Part shown: piece by piece, positions 25,912 to 32,754 of the stretch | Numbering within the stretch: position 1 is the stretch's first letter | Layout: each line of letters starts with the position of its first letter | Source: a virus | DNA length: 63,349 nucleotides | IMG/VR virus record: IMGVR_UViG_3300011115_000278 | Coordinates: 1-63,349 of that record | Strand: one strand, 5' to 3' | Translations under genes and position numbers: made by a program | Notes under the pieces: generated by a model | Database searches by the model: none | What the model was told of the DNA's origin: nothing | What the model saw: the letters and a program-made list of their open reading frames with translations, nothing else

Positions 25912-25935
25912 AAAAGTTATAAGGTTATAAGTTTT
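25912..25935 (-). repeat. GTTATAAG tandem element before the 122-aa gene
   Basis: AAAA plus two GTTATAAG octamers plus TTTT on the plus strand. It sits between the VWA protein stop and the GGAGAAAACCATG of the next gene. Confidence 0.9.
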
Positions 25936-27110
25936 CAAACTTCGACACGAATCGTCGTACCAAATGGTGCAACCATATCGGTTGTGATAGCCCACAAGGT
26001 AGGCACATTGGTGTTACCCCAATCACCTACATAGCCGTCGGTAAACTGCACAATAGCTTGTGGGTTGATGTGGTTTTCACGCAAGTATTCAAACAACACA
26101 GAACCATCTGTACCACCACCGCCCTTGGGTTTCATGTCGGCTACGGCAAACTGACCATCCTCGAATGTCTGATGCCCTGCTACCTGAGTGTCCCAATAGA
26201 TAACATGCGTCTTGGTTGGCTTGACCTCTTCAATGATGGTCTTGATGTTGGAAACGAACGCAGTCATCTCATCGCCACCGAAACATGAACCCGACGTGTC
26301 GAACCCGATGACCAACTCAGTCATAGTAGTTCCCACCATAGAAGGCATGTAAACGTCGTAGCTCAAGAATCTACGATTAGGTTTACGCCATGATGACTCG
26401 TCACGACCTGCGCATGTCTCGGTGATGAAGTCACGCAAGACTTTCTTCCAGTCAATCTTGGGTTGCAACAAGTCACCGAACGCACCATCTGCATCGCCTG
26501 CACCCTTGCCCTGCATCTTGCGACGCACGATCTCGCCCTGACGAATGGCTCGTTGTATCTCATTGCCACGCTCGGCATCCTTGGCAGGGTCACCGCTTGT
26601 TGCATTAGCCCAGTCATGCTCATCGAACCCTTGCTCACCACCTTCGCCACCGCCACCACCCCCGCCTTCCTCTTGCTCTTGCTTGAGGTCTTCGAAGATT
26701 TGCTTGACCGACCATCCACGATATTTAGCATCAGGTTGCACACCTAACTCGGGCATCTTGATGAACCCCTCACCATCATCCATATCCACTAAGGATAAGT
26801 TAACGAAGTGATCTGCTGCGATGTTAGCCAACTGAGCATCCTCGTCGTGCAATGCAGACCATACTTGCAAGTGACGATACGCTTTGTGCTGACCCTCATG
26901 CAAGATGAGGAAGCGCAACTCGGGGTCGGTCTTCATGTGTTCTTCGATGAAGGCAGGGTTGTAGATAACATCCCAACCGTTAGTAGCTGCAGTAGGTACA
27001 TCGTCATTGACATGCACCTTGCCACACGCAAGGATACCGCTATACACACAGAACTTTTTGTGTTGCATGATAGCGATGTGCGCTTTCTTGATTCGATCTT
27101 GTACGTTCAT
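25935..27110 (-). CDS. VWA-like protein with HExxH metallopeptidase motif, 391 aa
   Basis: The N-terminal domain contains LHEGQHKAYRH (residues about 70-80), an HExxH zinc site. A Gly/Glu linker (about residues 150-170) and a C-terminal von Willebrand A-like domain follow. The MIDAS residues are DTSGS (near 271) and GGGGTD (near 335), with QFTDGY after them. This is the predicted VWA-like metallopeptidase family (DUF2201-type). Such proteins work with MoxR ATPases, as CobT with CobS, in remodelling or metal insertion. The MoxR gene lies about 0.9 kb upstream. Its role in a phage is unknown. Confidence 0.85.
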   Translation of the reverse strand: MNVQDRIKKAHIAIMQHKKFCVYSGILACGKVHVNDDVPTAATNGWDVIYNPAFIEEHMKTDPELRFLILHEGQHKAYRHLQVWSALHDEDAQLANIAADHFVNLSLVDMDDGEGFIKMPELGVQPDAKYRGWSVKQIFEDLKQEQEEGGGGGGGEGGEQGFDEHDWANATSGDPAKDAERGNEIQRAIRQGEIVRRKMQGKGAGDADGAFGDLLQPKIDWKKVLRDFITETCAGRDESSWRKPNRRFLSYDVYMPSMVGTTMTELVIGFDTSGSCFGGDEMTAFVSNIKTIIEEVKPTKTHVIYWDTQVAGHQTFEDGQFAVADMKPKGGGGTDGSVLFEYLRENHINPQAIVQFTDGYVGDWGNTNVPTLWAITTDMVAPFGTTIRVEV

Positions 27111-27121
27111 GGTTTTCTCCG

Positions 27122-27144
27122 AAAGTTATAAGGTTATAAGTTTT
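27122..27144 (-). repeat. GTTATAAG tandem element before the VWA gene
   Basis: AAA, two GTTATAAG octamers and TTT on the plus strand, between the stop of the 199-aa gene and the GGAGAAAACCATG of the VWA gene. Confidence 0.9.
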
Positions 27145-27742
27145 AAAAGCTGTGAGTTAATGGGATGAGCATCTCGGTGTTCTCATCTAGTAGCGTTGCT
27201 ATGCGCTCGGCTAATGCCACCTCTTCGGGTGTTCGTTGTGTAAGGAAAGCAGTGACTAACTGTTCTCGTAGTGCTTTGTTGCGGACGACCATTGAGTAGT
27301 GCGGATTTGCGCTCATATCGTCAAGGCGTTGAATGTTTGTATCAAACCTATCATCCATGTTTTTTACAAACTCTTCGTATGTGATCTTGTAGTAATTCTT
27401 TTTCTCTTCCTCGAAGTGCATCTTAGTCAATGCGCAGTCAGCTTCAAGCAAGCCAATAATTTCAAGGCGTAGCTCGGGGTTAATACTTCGTGGTGACCGA
27501 AAAGATAGGTAGTGTCCATGCGCAGGCTCAGCGTAAATCACAGGTTCTTCACCCGCTATCTTAAAGATGAGACTGCGCACATCTTTAGTCTTGCTTGACC
27601 ACCCACCGCCGTGCCTGCCTGACGCAATGCTTCTACGCACCATGTTGCGTAGCGTCTTAGTCAAACGATTAGGGTTAAAAGTAGCCACGGTGAGGACACC
27701 GGGGGACTGCAGTTGTCTTGCTAATGCGTACATGTTGCTCAT
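27143..27742 (-). CDS. Unknown protein, 199 aa
   Basis: The ATG at 27742 (MSNMYALARQL) overlaps the stop of the 57-aa gene (ATGA) and follows GGAAACC. A longer frame to 27856 would overlap that gene. Features: SGRHGGGWSSKTKDVRSL and a beta segment (YAEPAHGHYLSFRSPR), then a charged helical region. It lies between the MoxR and VWA genes, so it may be a partner of that module. Not recognised. Confidence 0.6.
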   Translation of the reverse strand: MSNMYALARQLQSPGVLTVATFNPNRLTKTLRNMVRRSIASGRHGGGWSSKTKDVRSLIFKIAGEEPVIYAEPAHGHYLSFRSPRSINPELRLEIIGLLEADCALTKMHFEEEKKNYYKITYEEFVKNMDDRFDTNIQRLDDMSANPHYSMVVRNKALREQLVTAFLTQRTPEEVALAERIATLLDENTEMLIPLTHSF

Positions 27743-27912
27743 GATGGTTTCCTTGGTTTGTTTAAGAGTCCTGTTTGTAAATTCCATGCGTCCTTGGACT
27801 GCACGTAGTTTTGTAGTGGGCGTTGGTATGCCTTGCTGATTCGATTGGGATGCCAATCTTTTTTAACAACGACAATGGTCTGCCCGTTAGCGGTTCGTTC
27901 TACGATAAGCAT
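27739..27912 (-). CDS. Small unknown protein, 57 aa
   Basis: ATG at 27912 with GGAG upstream (CTGGAGACCGTAATG). Contains a beta hairpin-like start (MLIVERTANGQTIVVVKKD) and a basic Asn/Lys/Pro-rich tail. Overlaps the 29-aa gene by TAATG and the 199-aa gene by ATGA, so all three are coupled. Confidence 0.6.
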   Translation of the reverse strand: MLIVERTANGQTIVVVKKDWHPNRISKAYQRPLQNYVQSKDAWNLQTGLLNKPRKPS

Positions 27913-28001
27913 TACGGTCTCCAGTAGTAAAGGTCGAGGGCTAGCACAATGATTGCTAGGACTAAGATAAAACGCTCGAAGCGTTCCCAAGGCGTAAACA
28001 T
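27912..28001 (-). CDS. 29-aa single-pass membrane microprotein
   Basis: ATG at 28001 directly after the repeat element (AAGG serves as SD), TAA overlapping the next ATG. Sequence starts MFTPWERFERF, then a hydrophobic helix of about 15 residues (ILVLAIIVLALDLYYW) and a short RP end. It would sit in the inner membrane. Function unknown. Confidence 0.5.
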   Translation of the reverse strand: MFTPWERFERFILVLAIIVLALDLYYWRP

Positions 28002-28023
28002 AAAGTTATAACCTTATAGGTTT
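28002..28023 (-). repeat. GTTATAAG-type element, inverted-centre variant
   Basis: AAAGTTATAACCTTATAGG then TTT on the plus strand. The centre is CC instead of GG and one octamer is altered (CTTATAGG). It lies between the MoxR stop and the 29-aa gene start. Confidence 0.85.
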
Positions 28024-29089
28024 AGAAGAACTTACCAAGCTTTGCTGCTTGGGTTGTGAACTTACGGCTACCGCATGCCATGCCTACCTTGGCTTTGTTG
28101 GATGCCAACGAGGTAATGAATAACGCATGTGCCTCGAACGATTCGTTAGCCATACGATCTGCGTAGTCCATCACTGCGTCGATAGTCTTAGCATCGACAC
28201 GACCCGCCAACATAAAGGCGAGAATGAACAACGCACCGGCACTTGTTGGAACCTTGGCTTTGTATGGTTCTCTCACAATGTTCTCGTACAAAGGCAACTG
28301 ATCTGCCAAGTGAATGAGTGCATCCATATCCCTAGCTGCTGCTTCACCCACAGTACCCGCCAATGCAGGCAACAAGGCATCGCCCAACACATGACGCATT
28401 TTGATAATGTTAGATGCTTTCTCAAGTGAACGAGGCGAGCAGTATGCCTTCACGTTGCCCGTCAATGGGTTGAAGATGTAGGGGTTTTTAGCCTTGGGGT
28501 CGAGGTCTACATAACAGTCGAATATCTGTGGGTACTGCTTGGCAAATGCCATAACTTCGGGGGCAATGTTGTTGTCCGATGCCCACTCAAGCCACTGCTC
28601 TACAGTTGGGTTGGCTAGGTTTACCACAGTCATGCGGTTGTAGGCATGGGCAGGGATGTTGTCACCCACGCCATCTGTATCTAGGTTGGTCGTTGCAAAT
28701 ACAATCGAGCCGGTCGGTAGAAGTACATCACCTACACGATGCTCAAGGATAGTCGGCAACAACATGTTCATCACTGGTCGCAGTGACTTACCCAACTCGT
28801 CGAGCATTAGCGCAACAGGGCGGGTTTGATTTCGACCGATACCGAAACGCACATTGGGTGCATACGATGTGGTCATGTTCTCTCGGTCAATGACAGGCAT
28901 AGCCAAGTCACCGAGGTCTAGGTTTGCACAGTCGATGTAGCACATCTGATAGTCAGGTAGCTCTCTACCTAGTGTCGCTAGGATGGACGACTTGCCCACC
29001 CCCGGTTGACCACGCAGTAGGACTGTGTTTGTTGTACCCACATTACGGATAAGGGTCGTTGCTTGTTTGAGATTTAAAGACAGGTTCAT
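28022..29089 (-). CDS. MoxR/CobS-like AAA+ ATPase, 355 aa
   Basis: Walker A GQPGVGKSS at residues about 27-35, Walker B LMLDELGK near 93-100 and sensor 1 FATTNLDTDG near 130. An AAA+ lid of the MoxR type and a helical C-terminus follow. MoxR ATPases act as chaperone-like remodelers paired with VWA proteins, which here is the 391-aa product. Such pairs are known in some integrative elements and large phages, but their target in phages is unclear. SD AGGAAATC before the ATG. Confidence 0.88.
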   Translation of the reverse strand: MNLSLNLKQATTLIRNVGTTNTVLLRGQPGVGKSSILATLGRELPDYQMCYIDCANLDLGDLAMPVIDRENMTTSYAPNVRFGIGRNQTRPVALMLDELGKSLRPVMNMLLPTILEHRVGDVLLPTGSIVFATTNLDTDGVGDNIPAHAYNRMTVVNLANPTVEQWLEWASDNNIAPEVMAFAKQYPQIFDCYVDLDPKAKNPYIFNPLTGNVKAYCSPRSLEKASNIIKMRHVLGDALLPALAGTVGEAAARDMDALIHLADQLPLYENIVREPYKAKVPTSAGALFILAFMLAGRVDAKTIDAVMDYADRMANESFEAHALFITSLASNKAKVGMACGSRKFTTQAAKLGKFF

Positions 29090-29107
29090 TTTGATTTCCT
29101 TTGATTG

Positions 29108-29130
29108 AAAGTTATAAGGTTATAAGTTTA
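29108..29130 (-). repeat. GTTATAAG tandem element before the MoxR gene
   Basis: GAAA, two GTTATAAG octamers and TTTA on the plus strand, 19 nt ahead of the MoxR ATG, in the gap after the 252-aa gene. Confidence 0.9.
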
Positions 29131-29152
29131 CTTAAGTTGGCTTACGCCACGT

Positions 29153-29911
29153 TTACAAGACAAAGGTCTCAGAGCGAGACACAATGTACATGTTCTTTTT
29201 GCATTGAGCCATGATGGTTGCCCAACATGCTTTTGCATTTGATTTCTCTACGTATGTGTACTGCGGGTATGCGTACTGACGTTCGAATTTACTGCGAGCG
29301 ATAATCACTTTCCATGTATCGGCTCGGTTGGTATCGGAGAGGGCGTCGGGTAGTCTTACGCCAAACATGCCGTAGTTATCTTTTTCCATATCATCGGGAG
29401 TAGCTACGGCATACAGTAACTTAAACGCATCGGTGAACCCTGACTCTTGCAAGTCATTGGCTAGTGCTTTGGTCGCTGCTCTATCAACCCGCTTTTGCTC
29501 GAACGCTTGAAGTGGCGTGATGACTTCGCCTTGGGCATTGAGAGTGATGCCGTCATAGTAATAATAAAGTTTAGTGCCGACACGAAGCACAGGTTGCGAA
29601 TAGCTTAAGATGCTACGCTTACTCATACCCACGCCTACACCCTCAAAGAAACCAAACGCTTCATTGAGGCGGATGATCGTGGTGTTATGTGTGTGCCATC
29701 CTCTAGTGTCAATCTTCACATCGCCATTGGGATAGGCAGTCAGTATGTCGGTACTCCACATGCGCACCCGCATTGTGTCGTCGTTACCCTTGACCACACG
29801 GAAGTGGCACATGCTACGTTGGTGCGCATTAGCAGGGGCATCGCCCTTGTTCTTGCCACGCTTATACATGTGACGTGATAAGTGCATTGAAAGTTTTGAG
29901 TACATGCTCAT
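29153..29911 (-). CDS. Unknown protein, 252 aa
   Basis: Arg/His/Lys-rich N-terminus (LSRHMYKRGKNKGD) followed by a mixed fold with repeated beta segments (GDVKIDTRGWHTHNTTIIR, VGTKLYYYYDG) and a helical end. No motif recognised. GGAGAAACACA before ATG 29911. It precedes the MoxR gene in the same transcript and may belong to that module. Confidence 0.6.
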   Translation of the reverse strand: MSMYSKLSMHLSRHMYKRGKNKGDAPANAHQRSMCHFRVVKGNDDTMRVRMWSTDILTAYPNGDVKIDTRGWHTHNTTIIRLNEAFGFFEGVGVGMSKRSILSYSQPVLRVGTKLYYYYDGITLNAQGEVITPLQAFEQKRVDRAATKALANDLQESGFTDAFKLLYAVATPDDMEKDNYGMFGVRLPDALSDTNRADTWKVIIARSKFERQYAYPQYTYVEKSNAKACWATIMAQCKKNMYIVSRSETFVL

Positions 29912-29922
29912 TGTGTTTCTCC

Positions 29923-29946
29923 AAAAGTTATAAGGTTATAAGTTTT
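29923..29946 (-). repeat. GTTATAAG tandem element before the 252-aa gene
   Basis: AAAA, two GTTATAAG octamers, TTTT. It overlaps the stop codon of the zinc-ribbon gene and ends next to the GGAG of the 252-aa gene. Confidence 0.9.
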
Positions 29947-30163
29947 ACCTGCCACCCTTGTGGCTAGAGTTGAGGTTGAGTAAGAGAGTGCGGTCAGTCA
30001 CTACGATGTAGTTAGACTTAGGCATTGGCACGATGGTGTGTTTAACCTTGCGTGCTTCGCTTTCACCACATGCCATACATGTGGGTCGTGTCATCTTCGC
30101 TCGTTGGGGTTCGACCCTCACGGCATAACAACAAGTGCAGATCGGTAAGTGATAGTTGGTCAT
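29945..30163 (-). CDS. Small zinc-ribbon protein, 72 aa
   Basis: Two cysteine pairs (C-x-C-C near residues 9-12 and C-x2-C in PTCMACGESEARK) make a zinc ribbon. A beta segment (NYIVVTDRTLLLNLN) follows. GAGGGAACACC before ATG 30163. Zinc ribbons of this size in phages bind nucleic acid or RNA polymerase. Its target is unknown. Confidence 0.65.
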   Translation of the reverse strand: MTNYHLPICTCCYAVRVEPQRAKMTRPTCMACGESEARKVKHTIVPMPKSNYIVVTDRTLLLNLNSSHKGGR

Positions 30164-30266
30164 GGTGTTCCCTCACAGTTTGTCTAGCGTCTATACGGCT
30201 TGCGAACCAACGGCTAAGCCGTTGACATTCGTACCCCTCCATCTCATCTTGAAGTAATCGGGTCAT
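30063..30266 (-). CDS. Small unknown protein, 67 aa, overlapping the zinc-ribbon gene
   Basis: ATG 30266 overlaps the preceding stop (ATGA) and has GAGGTAACACC upstream, almost the same leader as the next gene. The first 34 residues (MTRLLQDEMEGYECQRLSRW onward) are unique. The rest overlaps the zinc-ribbon gene in another frame for 100 nt, which is unusual. The coupling supports initiation here, but the full length is uncertain. Confidence 0.4.
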   Translation of the reverse strand: MTRLLQDEMEGYECQRLSRWFASRIDARQTVREHHDQLSLTDLHLLLCREGRTPTSEDDTTHMYGMW

Positions 30267-30430
30267 GGTGTTACCTCGGCAAAGTCGTAAAGCTCTGACT
30301 CACCTGATGTTTTGTAATACATTTCCCACGCTTTCTCATCGAGTAGCTGACGGGCTTGATCTTCGTTCTCAGCTTCTACTTCCACCTCAACGGCGAAGCT
30401 AATAACTACAGTTGCGGTATACGTTTTCAT
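30263..30430 (-). CDS. Small acidic protein, 55 aa
   Basis: ATG 30430, TGA 30263-30265. A beta strand and helix fold (MKTYTATVVISFAVEVEVEA, then EDQARQLLDEKAW). This pattern of strand then Glu-rich helix is widespread in small phage proteins of unknown role. It starts 2 nt after the preceding stop. Confidence 0.65.
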   Translation of the reverse strand: MKTYTATVVISFAVEVEVEAENEDQARQLLDEKAWEMYYKTSGESELYDFAEVTP

Positions 30431-30432
30431 AA

Positions 30433-30666
30433 TTACTCCCACAGATGTTTCATTGCAACTACGGCATCTGCCATAGATTTCTTGGTAGTCATGATGCGCA
30501 GGACGTCATTGTCTTTAGCCATTGCAACCATGAGGTTGGTTAGTATTTCCTCGTACTTAGCGATGCGGTCGTACTGTGCCCACGCACTACACACTACGCA
30601 TCCATCCTCGTGGTCGGGGCAACGCTCACCCCAATGGTCGGTCATTGCTTGTTCGATATAGTTCAT
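30433..30666 (-). CDS. Small Cys-containing protein, 77 aa
   Basis: Contains CPDHEDGCVVCSAW (residues about 16-29), a likely zinc site, in a helical protein with a long amphipathic C-terminal helix. Overlaps the preceding gene by ATGA. Function unknown. Confidence 0.6.
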   Translation of the reverse strand: MNYIEQAMTDHWGERCPDHEDGCVVCSAWAQYDRIAKYEEILTNLMVAMAKDNDVLRIMTTKKSMADAVVAMKHLWE

Positions 30667-30896
30667 TTGGTTGCCCTCTTGGTAAAGTCTTCCTCTTGCA
30701 ATGGAGGTAGCTTCAATGCTTCCTTCATCATCTTGAACACACGCTTAAAGGACTTCATATCCTCTGAGCCTGTGCATGGCGAGCCGTAGCCCGTTGGTTT
30801 GCCTTTCTTGTCGTAGCAAACCTCTTGTAAGCAGTACCAGTCTTCGCCTGCATTCAATGACTTGGTGTTAACGATCCGATAGTTCCACGTAAACAT
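30663..30896 (-). CDS. Small unknown protein, 77 aa
   Basis: Starts MFTWNYRIVNTKSL and contains YCLQEVCYDKKGKPTGYG, a beta hairpin pattern, then a charged helix (MKSFKRVFKMMKEALKLP). This resembles a small phage family of unknown role. Leader GGAGAACGCTT before ATG, right after an element copy. Confidence 0.65.
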   Translation of the reverse strand: MFTWNYRIVNTKSLNAGEDWYCLQEVCYDKKGKPTGYGSPCTGSEDMKSFKRVFKMMKEALKLPPLQEEDFTKRATK

Positions 30897-30907
30897 AAGC
30901 GTTCTCC

Positions 30908-30930
30908 AAAAGTTATAAGGTTATAAGTTA
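30908..30930 (-). repeat. GTTATAAG tandem element before the 77-aa gene
   Basis: AAA, two GTTATAAG octamers and TTA on the plus strand, covering the stop of the 78-aa gene and ending beside the SD of the next gene. Confidence 0.9.
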
Positions 30931-31164
30931 CTCAATCACCACCACACGACGAACGGGTTCGGCTTCGTCATCTTCGGGTTCGTCTTCGTCATGGATTAGC
31001 CTGTCGCATCTGTGGTAGTCAGACATCTGCACCGACCCATTGAATACTTGGGACACCTTGGGGGCTAGCGTTGTGCGCCAGTAGTCACCCGACCCGTGGG
31101 CAAGATGCACATCGGCACTTTCGTCAAAGTTTTGCAATAGCTCAATTAGTTCGGACACTTTCAT
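30928..31164 (-). CDS. Small acidic protein, 78 aa
   Basis: Begins MKVSELIELLQNFDESADVH, a helix followed by a beta segment, and has an acidic stretch (IHDEDEPEDDEAEP) before a hydrophobic end (RRVVVIE). Small phage proteins starting with this helix are common. Function unknown. GGAGAATG-like SD. Confidence 0.65.
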   Translation of the reverse strand: MKVSELIELLQNFDESADVHLAHGSGDYWRTTLAPKVSQVFNGSVQMSDYHRCDRLIHDEDEPEDDEAEPVRRVVVIE

Positions 31165-31190
31165 ATCATTCTCCAGTTAGGGTTAGGTGT

Positions 31191-31406
31191 TTAGATAAAG
31201 TCAATAGCGTATTCGTTACCAGCTTCGCTTAGCTGCAGTTCACACAACACGACACTCTTGAGTGCCTGCATCATGCGGTAAACATCAAGCGCTTTAAATT
31301 GATCAGCGTTCTTGATGAATAGTGTGCCGTATGCGAAGTACGCATTGTCGGCAATGTCAGAGTTAACTTCCTCGATTCGTTTTAGTACAACGGTTTCAAG
31401 TCCCAT
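31191..31406 (-). CDS. Small unknown protein, first gene after the structured leader, 71 aa
   Basis: ATG at 31406 (MGLETVVLKRIEEVN) follows GGAGAAACCT and a repeat element. A TTG further upstream is ignored. Helical with a Leu-rich centre. It is the first clear gene of the leftward operon after the promoter at 32160-32188. Confidence 0.6.
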   Translation of the reverse strand: MGLETVVLKRIEEVNSDIADNAYFAYGTLFIKNADQFKALDVYRMMQALKSVVLCELQLSEAGNEYAIDFI

Positions 31407-31416
31407 AGGTTTCTCC

Positions 31417-31440
31417 AAAAGTTATAAGGTTATAGGTTTG
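31417..31440 (-). repeat. GTTATAAG-type element before the first operon gene
   Basis: AAAA, GTTATAAG, GTTATAGG, TTT on the plus strand. One base differs from the tandem consensus. It marks the junction between the structured leader and the first gene. Confidence 0.88.
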
Positions 31441-32060
31441 GTGTGGTACACACCCAAGAGGGGACAGCATCCCCTCCCAGTTGAATACAACTTGTTGACA
31501 CGGCTAATGCCGTGAGTAGTGCGTTATTTGATTTGGCTTTTTTACTACGATAGGGTTTGTCGTTCTGGCATATCCTGACCCTTGTCAGTTCCAGTTCCCA
31601 TGGTTGTCTTAGCGGTAGCATCCCGAGGTGCTACATAAACTCCACTGAGCAGTTTGTATGATTGGCATACAAATACTGCACCCATTTAGGTAGTGTGCGT
31701 ATGCTTTGCATGTTGCTATCGTTTCGTTGACACTAGCCTATTGAAACTACACCACAACATACTGGGGCTAAACCCAACGTCTATTCACCTAGGAAGAAAA
31801 GTAACTTACATCTTTGGCGGTTCAGTATCCTTACTCAACAATAGCCAACTGGCATGGCACTACCTGCCCTTGGGGACTTACAGTAAACTCTCGGAATCAG
31901 GGAAACCCAAGTGAATGGGATATGAAACACGCATAAGAGGTGCGGTGGCTATTGAGGCATCGGGATACGACCAACTCTTGTATGAACTGGACACTAATCT
32001 GTATGGCTTCTGCAATTGAAGCAGCGACGGCTCGAAGGTATGTGCATCGTATGTGGGAGG
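31441..32060 (-). ncRNA. Large structured leader RNA, candidate new ncRNA
   Basis: About 620 nt without a convincing gene, downstream of the leftward promoter. Complementary arms that can pair: 31440-31445 with 31449-31454; 31458-31463 with 31471-31476; 31499-31504 with 31509-31514; 31565-31568 with 31591-31594 enclosing 31575-31579 with 31584-31588; 31615-31620 with 31629-31634. Further arms: 31649-31660 with 31666-31679 (2-nt bulge); 31687-31696 with 31730-31740 (one bulge); 31839-31847 with 31946-31954 (9 bp, long range); 32006-32010 with 32018-32022. Minus strand is preferred because of the promoter. Size and phage setting recall GOLLD and ROOL RNAs, but no sequence match is claimed. Confidence 0.6.
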
Positions 32061-32083
32061 AAAGTTATAAGGTTATAACTTTA
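32061..32083 (-). repeat. GTTATAAG-type element in the leader
   Basis: AAAGTTATAAGGTTATAACT then TTA on the plus strand, a dyad-symmetric variant, followed by another TTATAAG. It lies between the boxA-like site and the structured RNA. Confidence 0.88.
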
Positions 32084-32112
32084 TAAGATACACAAAAACC
32101 TAACTAATAAAT

Positions 32113-32123
32113 TGTTAAAGAAC
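32113..32123 (-). promoter_or_regulatory. boxA-like antitermination site
   Basis: The minus strand reads GTTCTTTAACA, continuing AATTTATTAG. The bacterial rRNA leader boxA is GCTCTTTAACAATTTATCAG, so the match is close. It lies about 30 nt downstream of the predicted transcription start. BoxA RNA recruits NusB and S10, making RNA polymerase resistant to terminators. Terminators at 17.8 and 14.6 kb in the same transcript give it a purpose. Confidence 0.6.
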
Positions 32124-32127
32124 TAAA

Positions 32128-32151
32128 CAAGCCGAGGCGTTACTCGACTTG
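32128..32151 (-). promoter_or_regulatory. 5' leader hairpin before boxA
   Basis: On the minus strand CAAGTCGAG pairs with CTCGGCTTG (9 bp, one U-G) around a 6-nt loop. The U-G pair works only in the minus-strand transcript. It begins at the predicted 5' end of the RNA, so it may protect the transcript or act with boxA. Confidence 0.6.
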
Positions 32152-32159
32152 ATAAATCA

Positions 32160-32188
32160 ATTATAACAGATTATAGGTATGTTGTCAA
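32160..32188 (-). promoter_or_regulatory. Consensus sigma70 promoter of the leftward operon
   Basis: Minus strand TTGACA (32188-32183), 17-bp spacer, TATAAT (32165-32160): both hexamers match consensus exactly. The predicted start is near 32153. It drives the leader RNA and the early and replication genes with host RNA polymerase. It lies immediately after the end of the HTH gene. Confidence 0.88.
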
Positions 32189-32193
32189 GCGTT

Positions 32194-32682
32194 TTATAAT
32201 CCATCTACCTCATCCCAATCCTTCAAAATTTCCGCCTTGTGTGCCACGGCTTCGGGGTTTCGCTTGGGGTCGTTCTTCTTTCCCTGTGCGACGATCTGAT
32301 GCACTCTGATCTCTGAGATGCCGTAGTCTTGGGCGAGTTGTTTTCTTTTGACCCCGAGCATCGCTCTGCGGTATACATCTGCATCTCGTTCCGCCAAAAG
32401 TTTCTTCCTTGGTATGGTGGCTTCGACTCGTGGGGCTTTCTCGTCTAATACTTTGATGATGGCTTTTTTGATTGCAGAGTGTTGACTCATGCCATTGGCT
32501 ACTGCATAACCTTGGGCGATGTTGAGGTGTTTGGTTCCAATCTTGAGCCAGAGTTGTAGTGCTGCAACTGCAGCCCCTTCTAAGCCATCTTCGTGGGTTT
32601 GTGCCAGATCGTCTGCAACGCTGAGTGGAAGTTCAATGGTGAGGGAATGGGTTTGGAAGCTTGCGGTGGTGGAGTCAGTCAT
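32194..32682 (-). CDS. Helix-turn-helix regulator candidate, 162 aa
   Basis: C-terminal RKQLAQDYGISEIRVHQIVA (residues about 113-132) is a helix-turn-helix of the Mor or sigma region 4 type, with Lys-rich flanks. The N-terminal half is helical, with a beta start that resembles a ribbon-helix-helix or dimerisation domain. CAAGGACTT precedes the ATG. It is flanked by the main leftward promoter on one side and the palindrome cluster on the other. It is therefore the best candidate to bind GTTACnnnGTAAC or the GTTATAAG element. That is inference. Confidence 0.7.
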   Translation of the reverse strand: MTDSTTASFQTHSLTIELPLSVADDLAQTHEDGLEGAAVAALQLWLKIGTKHLNIAQGYAVANGMSQHSAIKKAIIKVLDEKAPRVEATIPRKKLLAERDADVYRRAMLGVKRKQLAQDYGISEIRVHQIVAQGKKNDPKRNPEAVAHKAEILKDWDEVDGL

Positions 32683-32719
32683 AGTAAGTCCTTGGGGGTT
32701 AAAAGCTTGAGTGTATCAG

Positions 32720-32744
32720 AAAAGTTATAAGGTTATAAGTTTTT
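32720..32744 (-). repeat. GTTATAAG tandem element in the HTH gene leader
   Basis: AAA, two GTTATAAG octamers and TTTT on the plus strand, 38 nt before the HTH gene ATG and just downstream of the TATAAT at 32755-32760. Confidence 0.9.
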
Positions 32745-32754
32745 GGTTGGGTAT

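Noticed and set aside
31430-31621. 63-aa reading frame on the minus strand inside the leader (MLPLRQPWELEL...)
   Set aside because: No ribosome binding site; its ATG lies in a hairpin arm and the frame runs through three other hairpins. It is the right strand for the operon, so a short leader peptide cannot be fully excluded.
31693-31914. 73-aa reading frame on the plus strand in the leader
   Set aside because: Opposite to the promoter, no SD, composition unlike neighbouring genes.
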